Source of the DNA: Litorilituus sp.
GTDB lineage: Bacteria > Pseudomonadota > Gammaproteobacteria > Enterobacterales > Alteromonadaceae
Assembly (NCBI GenBank): GCA_030754235.1
Contig: JASMAS010000097.1
Location: 41,196 to 105,195, forward strand
DNA length: 64,000 bases
Direction of reading: 5' to 3'
This document shows, one piece after another, positions 47,185 to 58,910 of this stretch. The translations under genes and the position numbers were made by a program. Position 1 is the stretch's first letter. Every line of letters starts with the position of its first letter. Under the pieces are notes generated by a model that was given only the letters and a program-made list of their open reading frames with translations, was not told the DNA's origin and did not search any database.

Positions 47185-50097
47185 TTACCATTTATGCCAT
47201 AAGCCTATCCAAGCTTGAGTATCTGATTTTTGCCTTTCAGGGTTAACTTGTGCAATACCAAAATCAATCGCTAGGTTGTTAATGCCAGTAAAGCCGAAAT
47301 TATTGAACAATTGTCCCTTGATGCCATAACTGTCGATGATATTTTGCTTGCTCATTTCATGGCGAGTGTAAAATGCCTGCATACCACCATAGGGAATAAA
47401 GGTGGTTATTTTTTTATAGTCATTAGCGGTTTGACTATAAAAAGCTAACTCAGGAGCAAGTTGTTTATTAAAGTGAGCTTTGGGTTGAATGAGTGTCGAG
47501 TCAAAGCCACCTAAGCTTAATATGTCGCCAGCATCACTTGAACGCTCAGCCCATGAATAGTTAATACCTAAGTGAAATGCTTTGAAGTAACCTATAAAGG
47601 TTATATCGCCATTACTGCCCCGGTAAGAATGACGCTCTGTAGTTTTAGTACCTGTTTCAATATCACCGGTAAGGTAGTGGATATTGGCTTGCTGTGTTAC
47701 TCCCCAAATTTGTTGATCATAAAACCAAGATTGTTTAAAACCTAAAGCGGCATATTTACTTAATAAGCGATTATGATCTGAAGCTTTAATTTGGCCGATA
47801 GTATTGATGGTTAGCGTCTTATTTCGGTATGGATAACTTGCTTGTAGCTGTAAGCCTTGCTCATCAATATTGGTTAAAGGCAAAGTAAAAGCTTGTTGCT
47901 GCTGTATTTTTAAATCCAATTGATAAGCATGAGCTGCCAGTTTAACTGGCCAGCCCTGCCAGCGTAGGTTTGCTCCATAACCAGAGAGCGCATTTGAAAA
48001 TATATCTTTGCTGATATGTACCTGCCAGTCAAAGCGCTGTAGAGCATCACTGCTTTTATAGCCTAATTCTACTAAGCTGCTACTTGCAGAGCTGTCACTG
48101 AGACCTAAAGTGATAGTACCTTTTTGGGGGCCAACACCATAAGGTTTATGTTTTCCTAAGGTTTCATCAATGGTTGTCGTGGCTTTGTCTACTTTATATT
48201 TACTTGCTAATTTACTCTTTACCTTGCCGTGTTTAACCGTGTTGCTGATCACTAGGCTATCCGCAGCATTTAAGGTTAAGTGGTAAACATCTGGCCCTTG
48301 AGAGTTAATACTTAGATGCAATAATTCATCTTTAGCGATAACAACAGGCCAGCTGATAGGGTGTTGACCCGAGGTTAGAGCAACCAGTTTTTCGGTGGTG
48401 AAGTCATATTGAAATAGCTTGGTTTTACCTTCGACACCAGCAACATAAAATAGGCTGTTACCATCTTTTGACCACTCAGGAAAAGATAAAAACTGATATC
48501 CGTTAGGTAATGGCACTGTTTCTTCTTGGACTATTATCATATTTTTAGTATCGAATTGACTTACCTTTAGTAACCATTTTTCATTTAAGCTACTTTGTAA
48601 ATAAGCGAAGCTTGTCGCCGTGTCAACTTGTTGTGGTCTTATTCTTGGGAAGTCGTAAACATGCGCTAAACTATCGGGTGTAATTGCTTGGATAAATTGA
48701 CCCTCAATGGACAGCTTTACCAATTGAGATTTACCTAAGCGATTACGCTCAGCAATAATAAAGGGCTGTGCTGTTGAAAGTGCTAGGTCAAAGCGGCGAA
48801 TATTAGCCTCTTTGGTCAGTTGTTTGATGGTGTCTGTTGGTATGTGCCATAAGAATAAATCTTGATGGCGAGAGTTATCTTTAGCTATGCTACTGGCACC
48901 ATAAATAATAGTGTCGTCATCAAGCCAACGAGGGTTGCTAATACCACGGTAATTAATTTGGTTTAAAGTGAAAGCTATTTTACGTTTAAATACTGAGGGG
49001 GACGTTGGCGCTATATCTTGAGCATCAGCGTTAAGTAATTCAGTCACCTCTTGTTCAAATTCTATCCGTTTTTCAGTGTTATTTGCGGTGTTATAAACAA
49101 TTAAAGAGACTTCTTTACCTCGTATTGATTCTCCACTCTTGTCTATAATCGCAAAATACTCTCCATTTGGGCTAATAGTGGGGGCAGAAAAATTACCTTT
49201 TAGGTCTAACCAAAGCGTTGAGCGGCGTTGTGGAAAATCTTGTTCATTTTTCATTGCGTTAAAAGTATATTCAGCAACAAAACGTTGATAAAGGTGTTTG
49301 GCTGTATCTTGAAATACGCCTTCAAAAGCTTGCTCAAAGCTGCGTTTTTTTACGGCGCGCCATCGGGTCCAAACCGCATCTAACGTTTGTTCTCCGTAAT
49401 TTTCTTCTAACCATTTTAAATAACGAACTCCCACTAAGTAAGCCATAGAGCCAGATAAGTAATCATTACTAATTTTACTTAATTGATTGTAGGTAGGAAG
49501 AGCACCTTCACGAGCAAATTGTTGTATAATAGCCTCAACAACATTGTTATATAATCGTCCGCGCCCAGTAAGTTTAGACTCAAGTAAGGTCGCATAACCT
49601 TCACTAACCCAACGGTGTTCGGTAATTTGGCTGGCATCATAAATATCAAACCAACTTGCAAGCTTGTTGCGCCAACGTGATCGGCTTTTTTGTCCTAAAT
49701 GCACCAAATGGACATACTCATGGAGTATTAGTAGTTGTTGCCAACCCGTTGAGTTTGCAATAATGCTATCTGATAAAGGTGCTGTGGCAAATAGTGCCAT
49801 GTATGGTGCGTTGCTTAACGGGATTGCAAAACCATTAGCGGCATTGTAAGGATCGATAATATACGCGTCTACTTTTTCATCAAGTACTCGCCCTTGTTGT
49901 TCTTTGATTAAGGTTCGGATTTTCTCCATTTCACGGGCACTTGATAATGCCCATTGCTGATATTTAGGGGTGTAATGAACTCTAAAATTTTCTGTTTCAA
50001 AGGTTTGCCAATTTTGAGCGGTATCTATAGGTGTAGCGTTAGAGGTCAAGCAAATAAAAGTAGAATAAAAAATAAATAGGAATTTGATTAGTTTCAT
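47185..50097 (-). CDS. Secreted gluzincin-like (HEYVH) peptidase fused to TolB-like propeller and beta-rich C-terminus
   Basis: 970 aa; signal peptide; LLILHEYVHLVHLGQ and SEGYATLLES; propeller-like repeats; aromatic beta-strand-rich C-terminal part. Confidence 0.75.
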   Translation of the reverse strand: MKLIKFLFIFYSTFICLTSNATPIDTAQNWQTFETENFRVHYTPKYQQWALSSAREMEKIRTLIKEQQGRVLDEKVDAYIIDPYNAANGFAIPLSNAPYMALFATAPLSDSIIANSTGWQQLLILHEYVHLVHLGQKSRSRWRNKLASWFDIYDASQITEHRWVSEGYATLLESKLTGRGRLYNNVVEAIIQQFAREGALPTYNQLSKISNDYLSGSMAYLVGVRYLKWLEENYGEQTLDAVWTRWRAVKKRSFEQAFEGVFQDTAKHLYQRFVAEYTFNAMKNEQDFPQRRSTLWLDLKGNFSAPTISPNGEYFAIIDKSGESIRGKEVSLIVYNTANNTEKRIEFEQEVTELLNADAQDIAPTSPSVFKRKIAFTLNQINYRGISNPRWLDDDTIIYGASSIAKDNSRHQDLFLWHIPTDTIKQLTKEANIRRFDLALSTAQPFIIAERNRLGKSQLVKLSIEGQFIQAITPDSLAHVYDFPRIRPQQVDTATSFAYLQSSLNEKWLLKVSQFDTKNMIIVQEETVPLPNGYQFLSFPEWSKDGNSLFYVAGVEGKTKLFQYDFTTEKLVALTSGQHPISWPVVIAKDELLHLSINSQGPDVYHLTLNAADSLVISNTVKHGKVKSKLASKYKVDKATTTIDETLGKHKPYGVGPQKGTITLGLSDSSASSSLVELGYKSSDALQRFDWQVHISKDIFSNALSGYGANLRWQGWPVKLAAHAYQLDLKIQQQQAFTLPLTNIDEQGLQLQASYPYRNKTLTINTIGQIKASDHNRLLSKYAALGFKQSWFYDQQIWGVTQQANIHYLTGDIETGTKTTERHSYRGSNGDITFIGYFKAFHLGINYSWAERSSDAGDILSLGGFDSTLIQPKAHFNKQLAPELAFYSQTANDYKKITTFIPYGGMQAFYTRHEMSKQNIIDSYGIKGQLFNNFGFTGINNLAIDFGIAQVNPERQKSDTQAWIGLWHKW

Positions 50098-50208
50098 AGG
50101 TGTCCTTTTCCTTTGAAGTGTTTACGGTGTTATTTACTCTGGAGTTATAGGTAGTATTACAGTTACTTAGTTATAAATTAACTCGGTAACTGTAAGCAGG
50201 TATGTTAA

Positions 50209-51585
50209 TTAAAAATAAATAGCACTTACTTGAAATAGCTTTTCAACGTCACAGATGTAACGCTTGTTAACTAAAAAGAGAATGACATGATCTTCTTCTT
50301 TGATCTGTGTGTTTGAGTGAGCAATTAAGACTTCTGTGCCTCTAACAATGGCTCCTATGGTGGTACCTGGGGGTAATTTGATATCTTTGATGGCCCGCCC
50401 GACAACTTTTGATGATTTTTCGTCACCTTTAGCAACTATTTCAATGGCTTCTGCTGCACCACCTCGCAAGCTATAAACATTATCTATCACACCTCGTCTA
50501 ACATGAGTAAGTAGTGCTGATATGGTTGCTTGTTGTGGTGAAATAGCGATATCTATTGCTCCGCCGTGAACCAGTTCAATATAGGCATCCCGTTGAATAA
50601 GTACCATTGTTTTACGAACACCAAGTTTTTTGGCTAATAAAGAAGACATAATATTAGCTTCATCATCATTGGTGACCGCAATAAAAACATCAAACTGATC
50701 AATACCTTCCTCTGTTAATAACTCTATATCGGAAGAATCGCCATTAAAGACAATCGTATTGTTTAGCTCAGAAGTGAGTTTGGTTGCACGTTCTGCAGAG
50801 CGTTCTATTAATTTCACTTGGTGATTGTTTTCTAAAATACGTGCTAAACCCGCGCCAATGTTACCACCACCCACAATCATGACACGTTTGTAAGCAGGTT
50901 CAAGTTTTTGTAATTCGTTCATTACCGCACGAATATGAATGCTGGCAGCAATAAAGAATACTTCATCATCTGCTTCAATAACCGTTGTGCCAAGTGGACG
51001 AATGGGTTTACCGTTACGATATATAGCAGCAACACGCGTATCAACATTGGGTATATGAGCTTTTAAGGTTGACAGGGCATGACCAACTAATAAGCCACCA
51101 TAATAAGCTTTAACCGCAACTAAACTGACTTTACCTTTTGCAAATTCAAGCACTTGTAATGCCCCAGGGTAGTCAATCAGTCGAGCAATATCTCGGGTGA
51201 CTAACTCTTCAGGAGCAATGATATGATCGACAGGGATATGATTTTTATGAAAAAGCTGCTTTGAGTATTTCAGTACTTGGTTAGAGCGAATACGGGCTAT
51301 TTTTTTGTGGGTATTAAATAACGAAGAACAAATTTGACAGGTGATCATGTTGGTTGCATCATCTGAGGTCACAGCAATAATCATATCGGCATCATCACCA
51401 CCGGCATTTTTCAATACATTCGGGTGACAACCTTGGCCTGTAACAACTTGCAGATCCATTTTATCTTGGAGTTCACGCAGTTTTTCACTGTCAATATCTA
51501 CAACAGAGATGTCATTATTTTCACCAACAAGGTTTTCTGCTAATGTGCCACCAACTTGGCCAGCACCGACTATGATTATTTTCAT
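50209..51585 (-). CDS. trkA: Trk potassium transporter, TrkA NAD-binding subunit
   Basis: 458 aa; [30 protein letters not shown]; duplicated RCK domains. Confidence 0.98.
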   Translation of the reverse strand: MKIIIVGAGQVGGTLAENLVGENNDISVVDIDSEKLRELQDKMDLQVVTGQGCHPNVLKNAGGDDADMIIAVTSDDATNMITCQICSSLFNTHKKIARIRSNQVLKYSKQLFHKNHIPVDHIIAPEELVTRDIARLIDYPGALQVLEFAKGKVSLVAVKAYYGGLLVGHALSTLKAHIPNVDTRVAAIYRNGKPIRPLGTTVIEADDEVFFIAASIHIRAVMNELQKLEPAYKRVMIVGGGNIGAGLARILENNHQVKLIERSAERATKLTSELNNTIVFNGDSSDIELLTEEGIDQFDVFIAVTNDDEANIMSSLLAKKLGVRKTMVLIQRDAYIELVHGGAIDIAISPQQATISALLTHVRRGVIDNVYSLRGGAAEAIEIVAKGDEKSSKVVGRAIKDIKLPPGTTIGAIVRGTEVLIAHSNTQIKEEDHVILFLVNKRYICDVEKLFQVSAIYF

Positions 51586-51649
51586 TTGTTTTTTTTGTTC
51601 TCGCTAACGCTTTCAACAGTTGTTATATTGCTAAGAGATTATTGTTTCA

Positions 51650-53014
51650 TTATGTTTTTACTTTTAACAGTTTAGCGTAATAAAAACCATCCATATTTTT
51701 TTCACCGGGTAATAATTGCCAACCTAAAGTATTTTCTCTTGCATGATCATTATTATCTATAGTGAGCAATTTAGCATCAGTATTATGCTCAATAAAGCTA
51801 GCTATCTGCTCGCTATTTTCTTCTGGTAAAACACTGCAAGTGGCATATAGCAAAGTACCACCAGGCTTAAGTAAAGACCATATTTTGTTCAGGATTTTCT
51901 GCTGTAAAATAACTAACGTATCAATATCGCTACTCTTACGTAACCACTTTATATCAGGATGTCGACGTATAACACCAGTGCCAGAGCAGGGGGCATCTAA
52001 TAAAATACGATCAAATAGTTCCCCTGGCCACCATTTTTCAGGGGCTGCAGCGTCTCCAACAATAATATTGGCTGTTAATCCTAAGCGTGATAAGTTATCT
52101 TCAACGCGAGTTAATCTACTGTATTCTATATCTATGGCTGTCATCGAAGCTATATCAGGTGTTTTTTCTAATATATGGCAGGTTTTCCCGCCAGGGGCTG
52201 CACAACAATCAAGTACATTATCGCCAGTTTGACAATCAAGTAGTCGCGCAGCCTGTTGCGCTGCTCCATCCTGAATAGAGACCCAACCTTGTTCAAAACC
52301 TGGCAGGGCATTTACATCAACAGCTTTAGTTAACTCAATAGCTTGTGAAGCGGCTTCTATGGTGTTTATTAGAATGCCTGCCTCTTTGAGTAAAACTTGA
52401 TAGCTTTTATTGTCATGATGCTGAGTATTAACTCTTATCCACATAGGTGGCTTTTGTTGGTTGGCACAGAGGATTGACTGCCATTGCTCAGGGTAGCCTT
52501 GTTGGATTTTTTTGATAAACCAACTCGGGTGGTTGTATTGTATTGCATTGGGTAGGGCGAGTTTTGTTTGTTCACTTAATGCACTTTGTTGGCGAACAAT
52601 ATTACGTAATACACCATTGAGTAATGATTTCATATGGCGGTTTTTTAGTGCGCTGGTCGCTGCAACCGTTTCACTTACTGCGGCGTGATCTGGAATACGC
52701 ATGAACTTAATTTGATAGACACCAACCAAAAGTAAAAAATGAAATACTCTTTGTTTACCTGTAAGTGACTTTTGCATTAACTGACGAATATCATGCTCTA
52801 GTTCGGGTAAATGCCTAATAACACCAAAGCAAATTTCTTGTAAAAGGGCTTTATCTTTTAATGGCACTTTTTCTTGTTGTTTGGGGAGTTCATCACTCAG
52901 GCTCTTGCCTTGTTCAATAACGCTATAACAACATTTAGCGGCTAAAGCTCTAATGTTAGCATTTTTTTTAGGTGCACTTTCTTGAGGTGTTAATTGAGTA
53001 GTTTTGGTGTTCAT
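51650..53014 (-). CDS. rsmB: 16S rRNA (cytosine967-C5)-methyltransferase
   Basis: 454 aa; NVLDCCAAPGGKTCHILE, LLDAPCSGTGVIRRHPDIKW. Confidence 0.97.
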   Translation of the reverse strand: MNTKTTQLTPQESAPKKNANIRALAAKCCYSVIEQGKSLSDELPKQQEKVPLKDKALLQEICFGVIRHLPELEHDIRQLMQKSLTGKQRVFHFLLLVGVYQIKFMRIPDHAAVSETVAATSALKNRHMKSLLNGVLRNIVRQQSALSEQTKLALPNAIQYNHPSWFIKKIQQGYPEQWQSILCANQQKPPMWIRVNTQHHDNKSYQVLLKEAGILINTIEAASQAIELTKAVDVNALPGFEQGWVSIQDGAAQQAARLLDCQTGDNVLDCCAAPGGKTCHILEKTPDIASMTAIDIEYSRLTRVEDNLSRLGLTANIIVGDAAAPEKWWPGELFDRILLDAPCSGTGVIRRHPDIKWLRKSSDIDTLVILQQKILNKIWSLLKPGGTLLYATCSVLPEENSEQIASFIEHNTDAKLLTIDNNDHARENTLGWQLLPGEKNMDGFYYAKLLKVKT

Positions 53015-53989
53015 TTAATCTGTTAACCCGTTAATATTTGCCCCTATGCTGAACCAGACAGCTCGGCCATTTAAAATATCTTTAACTGGTAAGGGTTTTT
53101 TTCCAGGTAATTGCAAAACCTCTAAACACAATGCACCGTCAGATGTGGCGACCACTATACCCTGTTTATCGGCAGACATTATGGTGCCAGGGGCCGGGGC
53201 GTCAATAGATGCTCGCGTTGAGGTTTGCCACACTCTAATTTTTTGTTGCTTTTGGGTGTCGTCATTGTAGGTAAATTGTGCGACAGGCCATGGATTATAA
53301 GCACGTACTTTTAGTGCTAATGTTGAGGCCGAAAGTTGCCAATCTAGTTCTGCTTCTGTTTTATCAAGTTTGTGAGCGTAAGTTGCTAAGTGGTCGTCTT
53401 GAGGTATGGATTTGTTACGTCCTTGTGCGAGTAGCGATAAGCTGTCCAGTAAGGCTTTAGGACCAAGTTGAGCTAGCTTTTCATATAAGCTTGCGCTGGT
53501 GTCATGACTTTGTATTGAGCACTCGGCGCTTAGTATCATGTTTCCAGTATCTAATCCTATATCCATTTGCATTATGGTGACGCCCGTGATTTTATCTCCT
53601 GCTTCTAAAGAACGCTGAATAGGTGCAGCACCTCGCCACTTAGGTAAAAGAGAGCCGTGCACATTAATGCAACCTAACCTAGGAGTGTTGAGTATCACTT
53701 CTGGTAGTAATAAGCCATAAGCAACCACAACCATTACATCAGCATCGTATTGAGCTAAGTGTTGTTGGTCATTGATATCCTTAAAATTAACAGGCTGCTC
53801 TACAGGCAAATTATGTGTTTGTGCTAATTGTTTGGTTGCACAAGCGGTTAATTTTTTACCTCGACCAGCAGGCTTATCAGGTGGGCAATATACGGCTAGT
53901 ATATTGTGTTCACTGTTGATTAAGGCACTGAGATGCTGGGCTGCAAAATCAGGTGTGCCAGCAAAAATAATGTTTAATGGTTTACTCAA
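53015..53989 (-). CDS. fmt: Methionyl-tRNA formyltransferase
   Basis: 324 aa; [40 protein letters not shown]. Confidence 0.98.
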   Translation of the reverse strand: MSKPLNIIFAGTPDFAAQHLSALINSEHNILAVYCPPDKPAGRGKKLTACATKQLAQTHNLPVEQPVNFKDINDQQHLAQYDADVMVVVAYGLLLPEVILNTPRLGCINVHGSLLPKWRGAAPIQRSLEAGDKITGVTIMQMDIGLDTGNMILSAECSIQSHDTSASLYEKLAQLGPKALLDSLSLLAQGRNKSIPQDDHLATYAHKLDKTEAELDWQLSASTLALKVRAYNPWPVAQFTYNDDTQKQQKIRVWQTSTRASIDAPAPGTIMSADKQGIVVATSDGALCLEVLQLPGKKPLPVKDILNGRAVWFSIGANINGLTD

Positions 53990-54039
53990 ATTAACATCCT
54001 AAAGGTAAGTACTCGCTTACGGTTAATAGGTTTAGCGTA

Positions 54040-54546
54040 TTACTTTGCTAAACGAGCTTCTTTTTCTATTTTGGTTTTAATACGTTGGCGTTTTAGTGGT
54101 GATAAATAGTCTACAAATAAAATACCATTTAAGTGGTCAAGCTCATGTTGAATACAGATACTTAATAGCTCTGCACCATCTAAGGTAAACTCCTTACCTT
54201 CTTTATTTAGCGCTTTAACTGTACAGCTAGTGTGTCGGTCAACTTTGGCATAAATGCCGGGTACTGATAAGCAACCTTCTTCATTAACAATTGTTTCATT
54301 ACTTTTATTAATAATTTCAGGGTTGATGAGCACGATGGGTTGATCACTGTTTTCAGAAACATCCATAACGACAATACGCTGATGTATATCTACTTGCGTT
54401 GCGGCAAGACCAACGCCTTTTTCTTCATACATTGTCGCTAACATATCGTCTATAATCGTTAAGGTAGCATCAGTGATTTTTTCTACGGGTTTAGCCTTTG
54501 TTTTTAAACGCGGATCTGGGAAGCGCAGTACAGTTAAAGTCGTCAT
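54040..54546 (-). CDS. def: Peptide deformylase
   Basis: 168 aa; [27 protein letters not shown]. Confidence 0.98.
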   Translation of the reverse strand: MTTLTVLRFPDPRLKTKAKPVEKITDATLTIIDDMLATMYEEKGVGLAATQVDIHQRIVVMDVSENSDQPIVLINPEIINKSNETIVNEEGCLSVPGIYAKVDRHTSCTVKALNKEGKEFTLDGAELLSICIQHELDHLNGILFVDYLSPLKRQRIKTKIEKEARLAK

Positions 54547-54645
54547 AAGTTTTTAAAAGAATTCGCGATAATCTGATTTGAGTGTTATGTTCTTATTATA
54601 GCTTCATAGTGCTTTACAGTAAAAGCGTTAAAAAGGAACAAGCAT

Positions 54646-55749
54646 GTGTTTAAAAAAATAATATTGCCACTGTCTCTTTTTATGTGCTCATTAATGTTGT
54701 GGGCAGACCAGCTTAAAATTAATCAGGATGCACCTAAAACTTATGTTGTTGAAAAAGGAGATACGCTTTGGGATATTTCAGCTGTTTTTTTAGAACAACC
54801 TTGGTTATGGCCTAAGCTATGGCGATTAAACCCTGAACTTAATAATCCACACCTAATTTACCCAGGCGATATTCTTCGCCTTGTTTTTGATAAGCAAGGT
54901 AAGCCGTTACTGGTCGTTGAGTCCATTAACGTCAAACCTAGTTACAAATGGTCTCCTAAAGTTCGTCAAAAAACAAAAAGAGATTTGGCCATTAGGGTGT
55001 TACCTCTAGAAGTTATTGCGCCGTTTATAAAATATGAACATTTGTTTACTGCTCAAGATCTTGAACTGCTTCCATATGTTATTGGTAGCGATGAGGGTCA
55101 TCGCTCCAGCATTACAGGCTTTAAAATCTATGTGAATAAAGATCTACCATTAGCGAAAACCTATGCTATTTATAATAAAGGCGAAGAAATTATTGACCCT
55201 GAAACGAAGAAGTCTTTAGGCTTTTATGTTGACCTAATTGCAACAGCTCAAGCGATCAGTACCGGAAATATAGCGCAAAAAGAACCGGCCACTTTAAAGG
55301 TGAGCACAGCAAAGCGTGAAATACACTCTGGTAGCTTGGTTATACCCGTTCATGAAGGTCAGATGCTGCCGTCTATATTTACTATGAAGGGGGCAAGAAA
55401 AAATTTTCGCGGCACGATTATCAAAGCTGCCACAGATAATAGAGAATTTGGTAAATTAGATATTGTGATGATCAATAAAGGCCTTAATGACCACGTTGCG
55501 GTTGGGGATGTTATGGCAATAAAACGTTCAAGCCCTAGTGTTGTTGAAACAAGATTTGGCCCTAAATACACCAAAGAAGCATCGCGCTTGAATCGTATTT
55601 TAACAGCCAATAGCTCAAACTATAAAATGCCAGAAGAGCCGGTAGGTGAACTGATGGTCTTTAAAGTTTATCCACAAGCAAGTATGGGGCTTATTTTACG
55701 AACAAGTAAACCAGCGCGATTAAGAGATGTAGTAACGGCACCTAAATAA
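54646..55749 (+). CDS. LysM peptidoglycan-binding domain protein
   Basis: 367 aa, signal peptide, TYVVEKGDTLWDISAVFLEQPWLWPKLWRLNPELNNPHLIYPGDILRL; GTG start. Confidence 0.93.
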   Translation: MFKKIILPLSLFMCSLMLWADQLKINQDAPKTYVVEKGDTLWDISAVFLEQPWLWPKLWRLNPELNNPHLIYPGDILRLVFDKQGKPLLVVESINVKPSYKWSPKVRQKTKRDLAIRVLPLEVIAPFIKYEHLFTAQDLELLPYVIGSDEGHRSSITGFKIYVNKDLPLAKTYAIYNKGEEIIDPETKKSLGFYVDLIATAQAISTGNIAQKEPATLKVSTAKREIHSGSLVIPVHEGQMLPSIFTMKGARKNFRGTIIKAATDNREFGKLDIVMINKGLNDHVAVGDVMAIKRSSPSVVETRFGPKYTKEASRLNRILTANSSNYKMPEEPVGELMVFKVYPQASMGLILRTSKPARLRDVVTAPK

Positions 55750-55768
55750 AAACATTAAGATTTATTCA

Positions 55769-55937
55769 GGTCTGCTGAACTTTTAAGGTTGTTTTTGCTG
55801 TAGCTTGTTGGGTGTTTATTTAAGGTGGAGCTTTTGTTATGTGGTTATTCCACATAAAAAGGCGATAACGCCGTAAAAACAACCAGCAAACGCTTTTGTC
55901 TCGAACAAAACTTAACCGTGAAAGTCTAACAGACCCC
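55769..55937. repeat. Dispersed repeat, copy C (MITE-like, imperfect terminal inverted repeats)
   Basis: Left end GGTCTGCTGAACTTTTAAGGTTGTTTTTG; reverse complement of right end GGTCTGTTAGACTTTCACGGTTAAGTTTTG; core shared with copies A and B. Confidence 0.8.
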
Positions 55938-55965
55938 ATAGAAAAATAAGTCTAAGGAAAGACAC

Positions 55966-57114
55966 ATGGCACAAAGTAATATTCATCATTGGTTAGCGTT
56001 GAAAATGGTTCCGCGCTTAGCCGTACATAAAAAATTAGCCTTGGTCGACTCTTTTGGGTTGGTTGCGCTTTTTTCTTCATCCAAGTTACACCGTTCAAAA
56101 TTGACTTCTGCAAATAACCTCACCTCAAATCAGTTATCAGCTTTTCATCAACCTGATTGGTTACTTATTGATGAAATTATTAAAGCGAGTCATGTTTGTA
56201 ACAGCCAGATTATCACCTTTGACGATGATAGTTACCCTCAACAACTTAAAGAAATTTATGATCCGCCTTTGGTGTTGTTTGTTAAAGGAAATAAAGGTTT
56301 GCTTAATAATATGCAAATTGCTGTTGTCGGGAGTAGAGGTGCTACAGTTAATGGAAGAGAGAATGCTATGCATATTGCTCAACAATTATCTTTGTATGGT
56401 TTGGTGATCACTAGTGGACTTGCCTTAGGAATAGATGCCGCAGCCCATAAAGGGGCACTAATTACTGAAAAAAGCACCATCGCTGTGGTTGCGACAGGGC
56501 TCGATAAGGTGTACCCAGCAAGACATAAACCCTTAGTAGCCCAAATATTAGCATGTCAAGGAGCGATAGTCAGTGAGTTTGTGCCTGGTACTTCCCCAAA
56601 AGCAGGACATTTTCCAAAGCGAAATCGAATTATTAGTGGTCTCAGTAAAGGAGTGTTAGTGGTTGAGGCTGCGCTTCAAAGCGGTTCATTAATTACTGCC
56701 CGCTGTGCTTTAGAGCAAAATCGAGAGGTGTTTTCGGTGCCAAGTGGTATTCATAACCCACAAGCAAAGGGGTGCCATTGGTTAATTAAGCAAGGGGCTA
56801 AATTAGTTGAAGAAGCTGCCGATATTATAGAAGAGTTGAACATTGATAAACAAACTGAACTACACTTAACTCAAGAACTACAATTATTTACAAAGAGGAA
56901 GCAAATAATAACAAAAAAAAATTCACAGAATGACTTGTGTAAAGATGTTTTGTTGGCTAGTGTGGGACTTGAAGTGACGCCCATTGACCAAGTTGCTTCT
57001 CGAAGTAAGTTGCCAATAGATGAAGTGGTAACTCGGTTAACCTTATTGGAACTTAAGGGGTTAATTGCATCCGTACCTGGAGGTTATCTTAGGGTGCAAT
57101 CGTGTAGTAAATAA
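55966..57114 (+). CDS. dprA: DNA-processing protein DprA
   Basis: 382 aa; [55 protein letters not shown]. Confidence 0.97.
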   Translation: MAQSNIHHWLALKMVPRLAVHKKLALVDSFGLVALFSSSKLHRSKLTSANNLTSNQLSAFHQPDWLLIDEIIKASHVCNSQIITFDDDSYPQQLKEIYDPPLVLFVKGNKGLLNNMQIAVVGSRGATVNGRENAMHIAQQLSLYGLVITSGLALGIDAAAHKGALITEKSTIAVVATGLDKVYPARHKPLVAQILACQGAIVSEFVPGTSPKAGHFPKRNRIISGLSKGVLVVEAALQSGSLITARCALEQNREVFSVPSGIHNPQAKGCHWLIKQGAKLVEEAADIIEELNIDKQTELHLTQELQLFTKRKQIITKKNSQNDLCKDVLLASVGLEVTPIDQVASRSKLPIDEVVTRLTLLELKGLIASVPGGYLRVQSCSK

Positions 57115-57139
57115 TTATCAGAGGTATAAGGGGTTAATT

Positions 57140-57613
57140 ATGTTTGATATCTTAATGTATCTTTTTGAAAATTATATTCACAGTGAAGCTGAAGTTATGG
57201 TTGATCATGACATGTTAACAGATGAATTAACTCGTGCAGGCTTCCATCAAGATGAAATATATAAAGCGTTAAATTGGTTAGAAAAACTATCAGCTCTGCA
57301 AGACGTTAATGCTTACCCTTATTATGCTCGTGTCGGTAATCAATCGGTTCGCATTTATACGAAAGACGAAATGCAACTATTAGATACACCAAGTCGGGGC
57401 TTTATTCTCTTTTTAGAGCAAATAAATGTACTAGATTTCACCACTCGTGAAATGGTAATCGACAGAGTGATGGAGCTTGATACTACGCATTTTTCAATGG
57501 ATGATTTAAAATGGGTTATTTTAATGGTACTTTTCAATGTGCCAGGTCAAGAAACCGCTTATTCTAAGATGGAAGATCTTGTGTTTGATGAGCATGATGG
57601 TCCATTACATTAG
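57140..57613 (+). CDS. smg: Smg/DUF494 family protein
   Basis: [38 protein letters not shown] track begins upstream at 57065 inside dprA. Confidence 0.95.
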   Translation: MFDILMYLFENYIHSEAEVMVDHDMLTDELTRAGFHQDEIYKALNWLEKLSALQDVNAYPYYARVGNQSVRIYTKDEMQLLDTPSRGFILFLEQINVLDFTTREMVIDRVMELDTTHFSMDDLKWVILMVLFNVPGQETAYSKMEDLVFDEHDGPLH

Positions 57614-57721
57614 TCTTCATTTTTTTCGTAAGAAGCGGTTCAAGTAAGCGCTTTAAGTCTGCTATATATTTTTTATGCAATGTTGTGGCATAATATGTCA
57701 TAACATTCTTTCAGCCTTTAT

Positions 57722-58303
57722 ATGTCAATGTCTGATAAAGAAAAGCCTTTATTTACTCGCCATGAACATGCGCTTGAAAAAGCATATGGTCTCTGCCCTG
57801 AGTGTCGCTCAGAGCTAACAATTAAGCACGGTAAAGCGGGGCCTTTTTTAAGTTGCACTCATTACCCTAATTGTCAATATACTCGCTCAGTTGTTGAGCA
57901 TGAACGTGTGGAAGATACCGTTTTACTTGGTAGCGAGTGCCCAGAGTGTGGTTCTCTTTTAGCTGTTAAGCAAGGGCGCTATGGAATGTTCATTGGTTGT
58001 ACTAATTATCCACAATGCCATCATATTGAAGAAGAGCAGCATCATGAAGCCGTTGGTGTTTCATGTCCTGTTTGTCAAGGTAAAGGAAAACTAGGACAGC
58101 TCCAAGAAAAAACTAACCGATTTGGAAAAACGTTTTACTCCTGCGAACAATACCCTAAATGTAAATATGTTATAAACCACCAACCTGTTTCACAAAGTTG
58201 CCCCCAATGCCAGTGGCCTATCTTAATTAAAAGAACAATGGCGGGTGGAGAGGTGATTATGTGTCCACAAAAAAAATGTAATTATAAGACCAAGTCGCTG
58301 TAA
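57722..58303 (+). CDS. Topoisomerase-type C4 zinc-finger protein (YrdD-like)
   Basis: 193 aa, four CxxC...C zinc-finger units (CPECRSELTIKHGKAGPFLSCTHYPNC etc.). Confidence 0.92.
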   Translation: MSMSDKEKPLFTRHEHALEKAYGLCPECRSELTIKHGKAGPFLSCTHYPNCQYTRSVVEHERVEDTVLLGSECPECGSLLAVKQGRYGMFIGCTNYPQCHHIEEEQHHEAVGVSCPVCQGKGKLGQLQEKTNRFGKTFYSCEQYPKCKYVINHQPVSQSCPQCQWPILIKRTMAGGEVIMCPQKKCNYKTKSL

Positions 58304-58413
58304 AATTAGATGTTTTACTAATGACTCGCTAGTTAGTTTTATCTCATCGAAAACAAGGTTATAATACCCTTATCACGCCTCTTAGAGGTACTTTAAATTA
58401 ATATGAAAGGCTT

Positions 58414-58902
58414 TTGAACATGACTGTAGGTATTATCATGGGTTCAAAGTCGGATTGGCCGACAATGAAACACGCAACAGATATGCTTGATCTTCTCAAT
58501 GTACCCTATGAAACAAAAGTAGTGTCTGCTCATAGAACACCACATTTACTTGCTGAATATGCAGAAGGTGCAAAACAAAGAGGTATTAAGGTGATTGTAG
58601 CTGGTGCGGGTGGTGCTGCACATTTACCTGGTATGACCGCCGCTTATACCAGCTTGCCCGTTTTAGGTGTACCTGTTCAGTCGAAAGCGCTGAACGGACA
58701 AGACTCACTATTATCCATTGTACAAATGCCTAAAGGTATAGCTGTGGGTACTTTAGCCATTGGTACGGCTGGTGCGGCAAATGCGGGTCTACTTGCCGCA
58801 CAAATTATTGGTACTCACGATACAACAGTAATGGCAGCAATAGAAAAATTTAGAAACGAACAAACTCAAAGTATTCTTGATAATCCAAACCCAGCAGAAT
58901 AG
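58414..58902 (+). CDS. purE: N5-carboxyaminoimidazole ribonucleotide mutase
   Basis: 162 aa; [39 protein letters not shown]. Confidence 0.98.
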   Translation: MNMTVGIIMGSKSDWPTMKHATDMLDLLNVPYETKVVSAHRTPHLLAEYAEGAKQRGIKVIVAGAGGAAHLPGMTAAYTSLPVLGVPVQSKALNGQDSLLSIVQMPKGIAVGTLAIGTAGAANAGLLAAQIIGTHDTTVMAAIEKFRNEQTQSILDNPNPAE

Positions 58903-58910
58903 GTTATAAA

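Noticed and set aside
57065-57139. N-terminal extension of the Smg ORF overlapping dprA
   Set aside because: Extension [25 protein letters not shown] is out-of-frame dprA sequence; the conserved Smg start is MFDILMYL at 57140.
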